A stretch of DNA of 64,000 nucleotides from a virus: positions 140,622-204,621 of the IMG/VR virus record IMGVR_UViG_3300014720_000001; one strand, written 5' to 3'. Both the position numbers and the translations under genes were made by a program. Shown here in pieces: positions 27,116 to 36,143 of this stretch (position 1 is the first letter of the stretch; every line of letters begins with the position of its first letter). The notes under the pieces are model-generated. The model was not told the origin of the DNA. It ran no database searches and worked only from the letters and a program-made list of their open reading frames with translations.

Positions 27116-27875
27116 CGTAATTTCTCCAATACTGCCTTATCTCGACAACGCCGAGTTTAATTTCGTTTTCTATCCACCATGCGTATTCTGGATGCGTCGC
27201 GATTACGGCGTCATATGACCGCTGCTGCGCTTCGTAATCCAGCGCGGCTTTCCATAAATAACGCTCGACGGCTTTTTCGCAGTTACGGCGAGAGGCAAAC
27301 GCGTTTCGAAAAAACGGAGTCGCTGTGACGTAACTTTCGTCGCAGAGTACGTATAGTTCCTGCGTGGCCTCCGGCATTTTGTATATCGCGGTTGTTGACA
27401 TTCGTAACTTCAACGTCTCTGCCGCCACGTGAAAACGATCTTTAAGTATCCGCGGCATATGAGTCATGTAGTCGCGGTAAATCTCGGCTGACTTGGCGCT
27501 GTACAAAATCGCTGGGCGCATTTCCGTCAAACGCTGATTGCCGGTCGCAATGCGTTCGGTCGCAATGGCCGAAAAATGCGCGTATACCCAGCCGCCAAGA
27601 TCCGCGTCGACACGTTCTGCGGCGCGAAGAATTTTGCCCCAGACAGGCGTGTGTTTTACGCCGTAGGAGTCTTTACCGCCGTCCCATGACGGCCTACGCC
27701 GAGTATGCGTATTTGCGTCCCAGTCGTGGACGCGTTCATTTAGATATATGTACTGGTACCGGATGTAAGCAAGTTTTTGCTCCGGCGTCAGAAACCTGTA
27801 CCAGTCAGCTGATAATAGATCTACATCATTCCCCGCTATCTGCTCCGCGGGTTCGCCAAGAGCGCTGCGCGTCAT
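27108..27875 (-). CDS. Hypothetical protein between two helicase genes
   Basis: A 255-residue product of unknown family. Start at 27875 is preceded by GGGAGCAG; it overlaps the UvsW-like gene by 50 bases. The sequence is rich in tyrosine, tryptophan and arginine and mostly helical (YIRYQYIYLNERVHDWD, then ERYLWKAALDYEAQQ). Its place between two helicase genes makes a helicase-loading or fork role conceivable, but no motif shows it. Confidence 0.75.
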   Translation of the reverse strand: MTRSALGEPAEQIAGNDVDLLSADWYRFLTPEQKLAYIRYQYIYLNERVHDWDANTHTRRRPSWDGGKDSYGVKHTPVWGKILRAAERVDADLGGWVYAHFSAIATERIATGNQRLTEMRPAILYSAKSAEIYRDYMTHMPRILKDRFHVAAETLKLRMSTTAIYKMPEATQELYVLCDESYVTATPFFRNAFASRRNCEKAVERYLWKAALDYEAQQRSYDAVIATHPEYAWWIENEIKLGVVEIRQYWRNYDA

Positions 27876-29364
27876 GCCAATTCTGCTCCCATCCGAGGAG
27901 TTTATAGCTGTTTCGTCGCCCCAGACTCTTCCGATAGAAGGTCGGGTCGAACGTGTCCATGCAATCCAATACTTCGCCAAACTCTTTTCGCGTGCCGTCT
28001 GGAGCTGTGTAAATTCGACTTACACGCCCCGGACCCTGCACGTCCACAATATCGCTATCGCGGTCATCGGCGCGGACAAGAACATTTAGTTGTTCAAAGT
28101 CGACACCGGTGGCCCATACGTCCGTGGCGATTACGCGCTTGAGTTGTCCAGCCTCGAACTGAGAACGCATGTCGTACTTTTGAATGTCTGTGAGCGGCTT
28201 GTAGTCGGCGGGCAAAAGGCCCTTTTTCCGATAGCCGGCACAGTCATAAGGCGACATGTTTCCATATACGAGACTGAAATCAGGCAATTGCGCGCCGAGA
28301 TGAACAGCGTGTTCAATCGTCTCTACGAGGATCAGAATTTGGTGAGATTCTGGATATCCCCGCACGGCTTCGGCGATGATACGGTTCCGCTCATGGTTTG
28401 TCCAGATGCCGTATCGCTTTCGCGCCACACGGTTGTTGTAGCGCTCGGCAGGGTTCGCACGCAGCCGCATGGGAAGCCAATTGACTCGCACCGGCACAAC
28501 CAGCCCAAGCTCGACAGCGTTCTGGTAGGTCAACTCGAATACCATCGGGCCGAACATGGGCTCAAGCACCGCATGAGCGTTGTCCATTCGGGCGTATGGC
28601 GTCGCGCTCAAACCAAAGTTGCGGCTTGTGCGATAGCGGGCGGCTAGCGCCGTAGAGAAATTGATCGTAGCGAGCTGGTGAACCTCGTCGGCAAACAGGA
28701 AGTCTGCATCGCCATCCGAGTGCGCCAAGCTGCCAGCCGTGATCACCGTGACGCGCTCCCACTGTTTCCAGCCGTCGCCTACGCGGCCCACTTTCGGCAA
28801 AAGCCGTTTCAGGCTGCGCACGATACGGTCGGCTACGTCCACGGACTTTGTAACGACGTGGATCTTGGCGGTAGGAAACAACAGTGCGGCAGCGCCGATC
28901 AGGGTCGTTTTGCCGAACCCGGTGACCGCCTTGATAATTCCGCACGGCACACGAGAGATCGTGCGTAAACATTCTTCCTGTCGGGCGCGAAACGTAATCC
29001 GACCGTCCAGATTCTCCCACTGCGGCGTAAAGCAGTCTGGCCGCTTTCGCTGGCCGGACCGATCTACAAGCAACGTGGGACAACCAAGCTTTTTCAGGCG
29101 GTTGACCATGCGCGCCAGATATCCGCTCAGCACAACAACATGGCCGTGCTCGACGCGGTATAGCTTGTATTCTTTTGTCTGAAAGAACATGCGCTGTCCA
29201 GTAATCGGATCCCGGCGCGCTTGTCCGTGAACCTGCTCGACGTGAGAGTATCGCAGGTCGTGTGTGAGCCGCTTGATCAGCTCTTCGTTTAATGGCGCAT
29301 TGTCTGCGCCGGTCAGCGTTAAAACGTTGCCAACGCGTGTAATTGTTACCGGTTGTGCAAGCAT
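27826..29364 (-). CDS. SF2 helicase, UvsW-like
   Basis: A 512-residue superfamily 2 helicase. Motifs seen: I AVTGFGKTTL (146-155), II D-E-V-H (226-229), III S-A-T-P (253-256), and VI Q-G-P-G-R-V-S-R-I near residue 440. The N-terminal ~115 residues form an extra domain as in T4 UvsW. It would migrate branches and convert R-loops or stalled forks, working with the recombinase. The ATG at 29364 follows the upstream stop by one base (TAG-C-ATG). Confidence 0.85.
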   Translation of the reverse strand: MLAQPVTITRVGNVLTLTGADNAPLNEELIKRLTHDLRYSHVEQVHGQARRDPITGQRMFFQTKEYKLYRVEHGHVVVLSGYLARMVNRLKKLGCPTLLVDRSGQRKRPDCFTPQWENLDGRITFRARQEECLRTISRVPCGIIKAVTGFGKTTLIGAAALLFPTAKIHVVTKSVDVADRIVRSLKRLLPKVGRVGDGWKQWERVTVITAGSLAHSDGDADFLFADEVHQLATINFSTALAARYRTSRNFGLSATPYARMDNAHAVLEPMFGPMVFELTYQNAVELGLVVPVRVNWLPMRLRANPAERYNNRVARKRYGIWTNHERNRIIAEAVRGYPESHQILILVETIEHAVHLGAQLPDFSLVYGNMSPYDCAGYRKKGLLPADYKPLTDIQKYDMRSQFEAGQLKRVIATDVWATGVDFEQLNVLVRADDRDSDIVDVQGPGRVSRIYTAPDGTRKEFGEVLDCMDTFDPTFYRKSLGRRNSYKLLGWEQNWHDAQRSWRTRGADSGE

Positions 29365-29365
29365 G

Positions 29366-29863
29366 CTATCCGTCGCTTCCCGGCCCTGAGACGGGTTCGA
29401 CGGAAAGGACTTCAAATGTCCCATATTTTTCCTGTGCGTTGTTGAACGGGGAAAACCCCCGATACTTCCCGACCAAGGTGAGTAAATGCACAAAGTCTCC
29501 CAGTGAAATCTCCTCCGGAAGCACCGCCGACAATATCACAATGTCGCCGGGGCGAAAAGCCTCGTGCAGCGCGTAGTGGCTGCGCATCTGATTATCGGCC
29601 TGTTGCGTCAAAATCGTGCGGCGCCAGTCGTTTCTGGGCTCGCCCATGACGATTGGGCACCAATCAATTTTTTTGACGTCGCTGTGGTGCCGGTTGGCGA
29701 TCTTGGCCGCATACCGCATACACGACAGCCACGCCGACGGCAGAAACATGACACGCTGGCTGGGGTCACGGTCGAAGCAGAAAATAATCTGTCCGTGCCG
29801 CCGCTTTTTGGCGGCTCCGAGGCACACGCGGTTGAACCGGATTTTGATAGTTATTTCCTGCAT
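29366..29863 (-). CDS. Conserved phage hypothetical protein beside helicase
   Basis: A 165-residue protein of a family I have seen in large phages beside replication genes but cannot name. Pattern: K-I-R-F-N-x-x-C-L-G near the start, K-I-D-W-C-P-I-V-M-G, H-Y-A-L-H-E-A-F-R-P-G-D in the middle, and L-L-T-L-V-G-K-Y-R-G-F-S-P-F-N then Y-G-x-F-E-V near the end. No catalytic motif is evident. Confidence 0.8.
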   Translation of the reverse strand: MQEITIKIRFNRVCLGAAKKRRHGQIIFCFDRDPSQRVMFLPSAWLSCMRYAAKIANRHHSDVKKIDWCPIVMGEPRNDWRRTILTQQADNQMRSHYALHEAFRPGDIVILSAVLPEEISLGDFVHLLTLVGKYRGFSPFNNAQEKYGTFEVLSVEPVSGPGSDG

Positions 29864-29864
29864 G

Positions 29865-30800
29865 TTATTTCTTGCTCATATGCTCCGCGTACGCCGCCCG
29901 TTCTGCCGGTGTCTTGAAAAACAAGTTTGGCGCGAACAGCCCGTCTTTTGTGCCGCGTCGATTTTCAATCCCGTCTAGCCAGTTGTAACGCAGATAGCGC
30001 ACAAACGCCTGCGACGCTCGAAGATCGCCCTTCGGGCCGCCCTTGGCCGCTTTGTAAATGCGATACAAAAAGTTAGCGGGATCTTGTAAATCAATTGCGT
30101 CTGGTTCCACGGTCTTCCACGTCCGCAAAACATTTGCGCAACGCAGCTCGCGGCCTTTGTGCAGCAAGCGCTTCGGCGTTGACACGCTTGTTTGTACCTG
30201 CGGAGTCAGACCCAGAAACAGCTCCAGCTTAGCCGCACGATCCGGTGACTTACGGTCCACGTACCAGCGCGGATCTACAATCGTGGCCAGCAGCTGCGCG
30301 GCCACTTCCGCGTCCAACGTCGGAATAAACGTCAGCGCTTTATGTGCCGGGTGCATCCGAAAGTACGCCTGCGCCGCGTCGTCAAACACAAAGTTTGTCC
30401 GCTGCATGCGCCCGAGAATCGCGTACGTCGGGTAATCGTGGACCGAAAGCGCATGCCAGCCGCCCGCAGCCGGCGCTACGTCGACACTGCGCATGCGACG
30501 CAAAACAATCTGCGGGTCGTCAATATCTTCGGCAGTGTGCAAGACGTTCGGTCCGGCGATCTCAACGCGGTTAATCTCGTTTTTATGGCGGCGTAAATAC
30601 AGCGCCGAAATTAACTCGGCGTTTTGCGGCAGCCCAAGTACGCGCACCTGTACGCCAATGCCGTTTAGCACGGGAGACAGCAGAAACGAATCCAGCAGCT
30701 GCTCGGAGTTGGTTGCCGGGCCGATTCCGGTTGAAAACCAAACCCGACCATCCGTATGCGTGTGCAGTTTAATTACTGTTTCATCAGTTACGCTGTACAT
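29865..30800 (-). CDS. Hypothetical protein downstream of Rad50-like gene
   Basis: A 311-residue product of unknown family. Start at 30800 is preceded by GGAG at 7 bases, and the gene overlaps the Rad50-like stop by 17 bases. The first half is alpha/beta; the second contains a basic stretch (TSVSTPKRLLHKGRELR) and a C-terminal basic helix (AERAAYAEHMSKK). Location suggests a recombination or repair accessory, but that is inference. Confidence 0.78.
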   Translation of the reverse strand: MYSVTDETVIKLHTHTDGRVWFSTGIGPATNSEQLLDSFLLSPVLNGIGVQVRVLGLPQNAELISALYLRRHKNEINRVEIAGPNVLHTAEDIDDPQIVLRRMRSVDVAPAAGGWHALSVHDYPTYAILGRMQRTNFVFDDAAQAYFRMHPAHKALTFIPTLDAEVAAQLLATIVDPRWYVDRKSPDRAAKLELFLGLTPQVQTSVSTPKRLLHKGRELRCANVLRTWKTVEPDAIDLQDPANFLYRIYKAAKGGPKGDLRASQAFVRYLRYNWLDGIENRRGTKDGLFAPNLFFKTPAERAAYAEHMSKK

Positions 30801-32937
30801 GCCGCAGCTCCGGAGCTTCGAGTTCAATAGCCGATTCAAACAAGTGAGACAGATTAACCGCGTGGGTTACCAGTAAGCACTGCAACCCCTTGGCCGTTGA
30901 CAGCTCGCGCAGCTTTTCTAGCACCGGGGCCAGCGCTTGAATACGCGGCTGATCCAGTGACGCAGTCGGCTCGTCCAGCGCAAGCAAGCCGATTTCTTCG
31001 GCAAACATCGCGTTGACGGCGACGCGAAACGCAAGTGCCAAGACCGTTTTCTGCCCGACAGATAGTCGTTGAGCGACTTGTCGTCGTCCGTCAAAGAACT
31101 CGGCGATAAATGTTGGTGTTCCATCCGTGGCCACCTTGATAACAAAGTTTACACGAAACACCTGCAGCAACTCATTAATCGCCGCTTCAAGCCGCTGCAG
31201 GTTACGCTGTGCTACGAGCCGCGGCGCATTCTTCAAAGCCTCTCGCGCTGTTTCTGCCAGTCCAGACCAGCGCCGCAGCTTACCAGCCCGAACTTCCTGC
31301 GCTCGCACTTCTGCGCACTGCTCGTCAAACCGCTTCTTCTCGAACAGGATTTGCGCGCGCTGATCCGCCAGCCCCGTGCGCGTTTTCAGCTGCTCCTGTA
31401 ACTGCTGCAACTGCGTCTGCGCCAGATGCGCGTCAGCATGTGTGACAGATATCTCAGCCAACTCTTCTTCGAGCTGCTTCTTGCGGGCCTTGAGCGCTTC
31501 GATTGCGCCATTGACCTGCGCCCGTTCTTCCCGAGCTTTCTGAGCCAGCGGTTCAATCTCTTTCTTGACGCGCTGAAACTCTTCGTAATCCACGACCGCC
31601 TGCTGCAGCTCATCCTCGCTCGATTCTGGCGGCTTTACAGCGAGTAAGTCTTTTTCAGCTGCGTCAAGCTGCTGTTCTTTCGCTTCGCGCGCTTTCTGTC
31701 GCTTTTCCCAATCCTGCCACACGGCCTCTTTGAGTGTCTGACGACTGGCAGCGTTTTTCCACTCCACTAGGTCTTCTTCCATTTTCACAAGGTCAAGCTT
31801 GTACTGCTCAACCTGCGCCGCCAACTGCGACGACGGTGTGTGGCATGTGGGGCATTCGGCGCAACCGTCAGCCGAAAACATATCAATAAATCGTTTGGCG
31901 TCTTTGATACGCTGCTCACGCGAGTGCTGATCGCGGCGCATTTCTTCAGCAGTCGGCAAACCCGGCTTTTCAGGCTGCTGATCTTTCTCGCATTCGGCGG
32001 CTAGTTGCGCGCGCGTGGCCTGAAAGTTTTCCTTGGCTTTCGCGACGCTCTTGTAGCTCGCCCAATGCCCGAGCGCGACCCGGGCGGCGGCGTGCGCTGA
32101 TTCCTGCCCGTCAGCCGCCTGCGTCAACGCCAGCAGGTCTGCGTCGTACTGCGCAGAGGAGTTTACAAGCGCTTCCAGTGCTTGCTGTTGCTGCTCAAGT
32201 TGCTTTTCCAGCTTGGACAGCTCCGCCGCGCCACGCTCTCTGGCGTCCCACTGCTGAATTGTCGTCTGGTCGGCCCGCATGAGCGCCAGAATGTTATCTG
32301 GGTTCGGCAGTTGCGCGATCTGCTCCGCCAGCGCCTGCGCCCGCTTTGCCGCATCATTTGCCTGCGCCTCCAGCTCGTCAGCGGTATGCACGATCTCTGG
32401 AATGCTCAGCTTAGATAGCGACTTGCCAATTACGTCTTGGCACTTGTCAGCCCGCGACGTGTTAAACAGCCGCTGAAAAAACTTATCAGTGTCAGTTTGG
32501 TTGTCGTCAATGAACGAAAAGATCTCAGTCTGCGAGACAATGATAAACCGACTGATAAACTTGGCGTCGACACCCAACAGCTTCTCGATGCCGGCGGTTA
32601 CGCTCTTGTCGCCGCGGCCTATTTCTTTGCCATCCACGAGTAGGGTGGACTGCTCTTTCTCCGGCAGTAGGTGCCGTGTCACAACAGCGATATGCCCGTT
32701 ATGTTCGAACTCTAGCGTGGCGTACGCAGGTTCACCTTCGCGAGCATATTGCGAAATGTTGTCGGACTTTACGCCAAAATTTGGATTCTCGCCGGTGAGC
32801 AGCCATCGAATCGCGCCAAACAAGCTGCTCTTGCCAGAACCGTTTTCGCCGAGAATCGCGACTAACCCGCGGGTAAACTCACACACTCGATAGCGGTGGT
32901 GTACCCAATTCTTCACTTCCAGTCGCAAGAGCTGCAT
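30784..32937 (-). CDS. Rad50/SbcC-like ATPase (T4 gp46 type)
   Basis: A 717-residue SMC-like ATPase. Walker A is G-E-N-G-S-G-K-S-S (30-38). Two long coiled-coil stretches (about 185-320 and 375-560) flank a zinc hook C362-P-T-C365. The ABC signature L-S-V-G-Q-K and Walker B L-L-A-L-D-E-P-T-A-S-L-D lie near residues 620 and 655. With the Mre11-like subunit it resects DNA ends to start recombination-dependent replication. The gene overlaps the 3' end of the Mre11-like gene by 59 bases. Confidence 0.9.
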   Translation of the reverse strand: MQLLRLEVKNWVHHRYRVCEFTRGLVAILGENGSGKSSLFGAIRWLLTGENPNFGVKSDNISQYAREGEPAYATLEFEHNGHIAVVTRHLLPEKEQSTLLVDGKEIGRGDKSVTAGIEKLLGVDAKFISRFIIVSQTEIFSFIDDNQTDTDKFFQRLFNTSRADKCQDVIGKSLSKLSIPEIVHTADELEAQANDAAKRAQALAEQIAQLPNPDNILALMRADQTTIQQWDARERGAAELSKLEKQLEQQQQALEALVNSSAQYDADLLALTQAADGQESAHAAARVALGHWASYKSVAKAKENFQATRAQLAAECEKDQQPEKPGLPTAEEMRRDQHSREQRIKDAKRFIDMFSADGCAECPTCHTPSSQLAAQVEQYKLDLVKMEEDLVEWKNAASRQTLKEAVWQDWEKRQKAREAKEQQLDAAEKDLLAVKPPESSEDELQQAVVDYEEFQRVKKEIEPLAQKAREERAQVNGAIEALKARKKQLEEELAEISVTHADAHLAQTQLQQLQEQLKTRTGLADQRAQILFEKKRFDEQCAEVRAQEVRAGKLRRWSGLAETAREALKNAPRLVAQRNLQRLEAAINELLQVFRVNFVIKVATDGTPTFIAEFFDGRRQVAQRLSVGQKTVLALAFRVAVNAMFAEEIGLLALDEPTASLDQPRIQALAPVLEKLRELSTAKGLQCLLVTHAVNLSHLFESAIELEAPELRHVQRN

Positions 32938-34060
32938 CGTTAGGTTCTCCCGTCATGTATTTTGAAAACTGTACATCAAGCTCTTTGGTTGCATCTTCGG
33001 CCGCCAACAGTGACGCCGCTAGTTTGTAAGCATCTGTGCCGTCGCCGAGCAGGTCGGCCAGCGCAGACAATAAATCGTTCTTGGCGCCGTCACGTGTACC
33101 AGCGCGCTTGTCGGCGTCGTACTTGTTCGTCAGCGCCTCGCAGAACACGTGCGCCGAATCACCAACTGCCGTGACCAACCGGATATACGCGTCGGGCAAC
33201 CGCTTGTCGAATTTCATGCGCACAATTGGCTTCATGATTTCCAGCGGATGACCAGCCTGCATAGCCTCCGAACGCGCCGCGCTAATATCTCGAACCAGCC
33301 ACTCAGCGCAGAGATTGTCGAGCAATTCTTGATCCTCGACGCGGTAGTCGAGAAACCGGCGGGTCTTCAGCGGCACAGGGCGGAACTCAAAATTGCCCTG
33401 CCCGTCGTCATAGATAACAAAAAAGAACTTTGACGGATCTTCGCCGCAGTCCTGCATGCAAATCGAACCCGGCGACAGCATCTGAATCGGCTGGCCTTGC
33501 GCGTTTGCGGCGGTCACTATCTTGGTCACATGAAAGTCGCCGGCCAGCACGGTCCGGACATGATGCACGTCAAACAGGTCGCACTCGGTGCGGCCTACGT
33601 TGCCCATGAAATCTTTCCAGACCTGATGCACAATCAAGATATCAGTATCTTCCGGCACTTCTTTGAACGCCGTCTGAATCTCGCCGCGCGGTAACCAGTC
33701 AAGGCCGTACACGCGCACACCGTTGATCGTTACGGTTTGCTTATGGATGTGCCGCGACCACTTATGCACGCTCAACCACGGCGCATTGCGGTCGTACTCG
33801 TGATTACCCTGAATGTAGTTCACGTCGAGGTTCGCGGCCTGCATGCGGCTCAGCCCGTTACACAACTGCGCAATCGGTCGAGCTGCGTTGCTTTTCTTCT
33901 CCAGCACGTCGCCGCCCAGAATTAACTGCAAGCCGTGATTGATGCAGTAGTCGATGATCTGATTAAAACTGTAATACGCGTCGCCGTAGATTCCGGGCCG
34001 CGTTGACCATGCACCATCTTCAAGGTGCAGGTCAGCGGTAAACACAAAAAGAGGTCTCAC
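32879..34060 (-). CDS. Mre11/SbcD-like nuclease (T4 gp47 type)
   Basis: A 393-residue calcineurin-like phosphoesterase. Metal ligands are visible as D10 and H12 (T-A-D-L-H-L), D51 (L-G-G-D), N86-H87 (Q-G-N-H-E), a V-H-Q helix near residue 150 and G-D-F-H-V near 175. The C-terminal ~150 residues would cap the enzyme and bind the Rad50-like partner encoded next. Together they process double-strand breaks and genome ends. Confidence 0.9.
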   Translation of the reverse strand: MRPLFVFTADLHLEDGAWSTRPGIYGDAYYSFNQIIDYCINHGLQLILGGDVLEKKSNAARPIAQLCNGLSRMQAANLDVNYIQGNHEYDRNAPWLSVHKWSRHIHKQTVTINGVRVYGLDWLPRGEIQTAFKEVPEDTDILIVHQVWKDFMGNVGRTECDLFDVHHVRTVLAGDFHVTKIVTAANAQGQPIQMLSPGSICMQDCGEDPSKFFFVIYDDGQGNFEFRPVPLKTRRFLDYRVEDQELLDNLCAEWLVRDISAARSEAMQAGHPLEIMKPIVRMKFDKRLPDAYIRLVTAVGDSAHVFCEALTNKYDADKRAGTRDGAKNDLLSALADLLGDGTDAYKLAASLLAAEDATKELDVQFSKYMTGEPNDAALATGSEELGTPPLSSV

Positions 34061-34069
34061 GCCCCGCTC

Positions 34070-34693
34070 CTAGTCTTTGTCGTCCTCGTCGTCGTACTCG
34101 CTGTCGTCTTCTTCATCTTCGAAATACTCTTGTTCGTCATACTGCTTGCTGTTGTTCTTCTGGCCGTACGGAAGTTGCCAGTATGGATTTACCGGCGCAT
34201 CCGGTACGCCGTAGCCGTAGTCGAACGGTTTAAATAGCTTTATCAACGTGGCGATGTACGAACCGGCAATCTTAGGTAATTTGTTTACATCAATAGATTG
34301 AATCGTGTGCGCCATTTCCTTCCACGATTCGGGTTCGCCGCTGAACCACCCGTCGTCTTTCTTTTTGCCTTTCGGCGTGGTGGTGACCACCTTGAAAAAC
34401 GACAGCGTGAACAGCTCAGCTAGCTCCTCCATCGTCGGCGGCGGCGGCGCGATCGCTTTGTGCTTGAGTCTGTGCTTTTTCTGCAGCGCCATCAACTCGC
34501 CGTCGAATTCGGCCTGCAGCGTCCGCAATTCACGGGCTAGCCGGGCTGTCGGCACGATCTCTTTGGCGCCGAGGTTCGTGGGGTTCATCAGATCGAGAAC
34601 CGACCACAGCAGCAGATAGTCACGCCTCATGGCCGCGACATACGTGCGAATAAACTGGCGCTCTGCTTTAGAGATGTTGTTCAAATTGAACAT
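34070..34693 (-). CDS. Hypothetical protein with acidic tail
   Basis: A 207-residue product not recognised. The N-terminal half is helical (AERQFIRTYVAAMRRDYLLL). A proline stretch (IAPPPPTMEEL) follows. The last ~25 residues are almost all aspartate, glutamate and tyrosine, a type of tail often seen in phage DNA-mimic or chaperone-like proteins. Nine bases upstream of the Mre11-like gene. Confidence 0.78.
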   Translation of the reverse strand: MFNLNNISKAERQFIRTYVAAMRRDYLLLWSVLDLMNPTNLGAKEIVPTARLARELRTLQAEFDGELMALQKKHRLKHKAIAPPPPTMEELAELFTLSFFKVVTTTPKGKKKDDGWFSGEPESWKEMAHTIQSIDVNKLPKIAGSYIATLIKLFKPFDYGYGVPDAPVNPYWQLPYGQKNNSKQYDEQEYFEDEEDDSEYDDEDDKD

Positions 34694-34727
34694 GCGGCAG
34701 CCTTGATTACACGCACGTTGTTAACAA

Positions 34728-34970
34728 TTACTCAGCCGGCGGTTCTTCCGTATCTGCGGCGCCTGCGCGCTGGATTATACCGTCGCGTTCAAGATCCTCC
34801 AGAAGCGGTTGCAGGCGGCGCAAGAACGAGCAAGTCATGTTTAACCAGCTCACCAACTCTTCTGGCGACCGCGTTAAAAACTTCGCCTTTAGCTCCTCTT
34901 CTGTAAGATGCTCAACTTCTATATTGTGCCATTCACCGTCGCGCTCAACGCGCAAATAAGCCCCTGTCAT
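34728..34970 (-). CDS. Conserved small phage protein (MTGAYLRVERDG type)
   Basis: An 80-residue protein starting MTGAYLRVERDGEWHNIE, followed by V-E-H-L-T-E-E-E-L and an E-E-L-V-S-W-L-N-M helix. Similar small proteins occur in many phages of Gram-negative bacteria with no known role. The ATG at 34970 lies 5 bases after GGAG; an in-frame GTG 6 bases upstream overlaps that site and is less likely. Confidence 0.75.
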   Translation of the reverse strand: MTGAYLRVERDGEWHNIEVEHLTEEELKAKFLTRSPEELVSWLNMTCSFLRRLQPLLEDLERDGIIQRAGAADTEEPPAE

Positions 34971-35001
34971 AAACACTCCGTAGCTAGCGTCAGCCTCCGA
35001 A

Positions 35002-35077
35002 TAGCCGGGGTGAGATTCGAACTCACGGTCCCTAGCTTATGAGGCTAGTGAGGACGACCAGACTCCTCTACCCGGCG
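35002..35077 (-). tRNA. tRNA with anticodon CAT (Met or Ile2)
   Basis: A 76-nucleotide cloverleaf. Acceptor 5' strand CGCCGGG pairs with CCCGGCT except at position 1-72 (C opposite T). The D-stem is GAGG/CCTC, the anticodon stem CTAGC/GCTAG with loop CTCATAA (anticodon CAT), and the T-stem GTGAG/CTCAC with loop TTCGAAT. Discriminator A; CCA is not encoded. The anticodon stem lacks the three G-C pairs of initiator tRNA, so it is an elongator Met or a lysidine-modified Ile tRNA. The 5' acceptor strand is also half of a 10-bp inverted repeat. Confidence 0.92.
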
Positions 35078-35100
35078 GCAGCTCTTATTGTGCCGCCGGG
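35071..35100. repeat. 10-bp inverted repeat overlapping tRNA 5' end
   Basis: CCCGGCGGCA at 35071-35080 is repeated perfectly inverted at 35091-35100, with a 10-base loop. The lower arm is the 5' acceptor strand of the CAT tRNA, so the leader can pair with it and compete with the acceptor stem. No U-tract follows on either strand. Confidence 0.85.
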
Positions 35101-35111
35101 TGAGAAAATAG

Positions 35112-35468
35112 TCAATCGTAAACAGTGTCGTTGATCAGAACGACATGCGCCGTGTATCGCCCGCAGTACGTAGCGAACACAGACCACCCGCGATACTCAG
35201 GGAACCGAATAAACGTCCACTGATCTTTTTTATCGTGGTTTGTATCAAGCGTCCGTTCGTTTGCCGACACCATAATTCCCGGCAGAGGGTTGCCGGGATG
35301 TTCAGGGTCGTTGTCGCTCATCAATCCGTCGATCTCGGCGTACTTGGAGTCAAACCCAAGTTCGAGTGCGACTACGGTATCGGACTCGGCAACAATGCCG
35401 GCTTCGCGACAGCCGGCTTTGACTTCGCCTTCTTGTATGTCAAGCGGTGTAGTTTTGAATTGACGCAT
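35112..35468 (-). CDS. Hypothetical protein
   Basis: A 118-residue product beginning MRQFKTTPLDIQEGEVKAG. It looks beta-rich with an acidic central loop (SDNDPEHPGNPLPG). No family recognised. It is the last protein gene before the CAT tRNA. Confidence 0.75.
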   Translation of the reverse strand: MRQFKTTPLDIQEGEVKAGCREAGIVAESDTVVALELGFDSKYAEIDGLMSDNDPEHPGNPLPGIMVSANERTLDTNHDKKDQWTFIRFPEYRGWSVFATYCGRYTAHVVLINDTVYD

Positions 35469-35477
35469 TGGTCTCCT

Positions 35478-35741
35478 TCAGTCGTAAACGCCGTGTTCTA
35501 CGCGCGTAGTCGTGTCGTCGTCCACTTTTTGCTTGAATTCGTCAAGCTTAAGCGTCGCCTTAAAGCTATCAAAAGCCTTATCGACACGCAGTTTGGTCAT
35601 TGTCGAAATGCCGAGCAACGCATTAGCGACATCATCCGTATCCATGTCGCGCTCTAAGATCGCCTCTACCACCAGATCAATGTCGTCGGCGATGTTGTAG
35701 AGGTTTGTGATATCCGTCTCAAGTTGAAAGCGATCAGCCAT
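35478..35741 (-). CDS. Hypothetical small helical protein
   Basis: An 87-residue product, mostly helical and acidic (MADRFQLETDITNLYNIADD, then DVANALLGISTMTKLRVDK). No family recognised. Nine-base gap to the next gene in the operon between the two tRNA genes. Confidence 0.75.
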   Translation of the reverse strand: MADRFQLETDITNLYNIADDIDLVVEAILERDMDTDDVANALLGISTMTKLRVDKAFDSFKATLKLDEFKQKVDDDTTTRVEHGVYD

Positions 35742-35759
35742 GTTTTTCCTTTTTACACG

Positions 35760-36110
35760 TTATCGATTAATAGTTTTATTCTGTTTTGGCAGACGAGAAA
35801 GTTGACTATACCACCAACGCGACCGCGCGTATTCGCAAAAATCGCGTAGTTCGACATCAAGACCGGGCCAAGAAGCGAGCGCGTCGTACAGATAATACCA
35901 ATCCGTAATTGCGTCTAATTTCCAAGCACGAATAGCCTTCATATCAGCTGCGATTTCTTTCAAATCAACACCGACGAGCGGCGCGTAATCAATCATTATG
36001 CGGCAAATGTTTTTAATTAGGTGTTTACGCAGCGGCCAACCGACTAACCGCCGTTCCGTTTTTTGCTTGGCTGTCCGGTAAGCCTGATAAACCAAATTAC
36101 GCTTACGCAT
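35760..36110 (-). CDS. Hypothetical basic protein
   Basis: A 116-residue basic product. The ATG at 36110 is chosen for GGAGA 6 bases upstream; an in-frame TTG 12 bases before it overlaps that site. Composition is unusual for the window: rich in R, K, W and Y (RKRNLVYQAYRTAKQKTERR at the start, then WKLDAITDWYYLYDALASW). The DNA here is more AT-rich than its neighbours, so it may be a recent arrival. No family recognised. Confidence 0.72.
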   Translation of the reverse strand: MRKRNLVYQAYRTAKQKTERRLVGWPLRKHLIKNICRIMIDYAPLVGVDLKEIAADMKAIRAWKLDAITDWYYLYDALASWPGLDVELRDFCEYARSRWWYSQLSRLPKQNKTINR

Positions 36111-36143
36111 ATTATTCTCCAAAAGTAAAGTAAAACAAAACCA

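Noticed and set aside
35002-35077. CAT tRNA as initiator tRNA because of the C1-T72 mismatch
   Set aside because: The anticodon stem is CTAGC/GCTAG and lacks the three consecutive G-C pairs needed for initiators.
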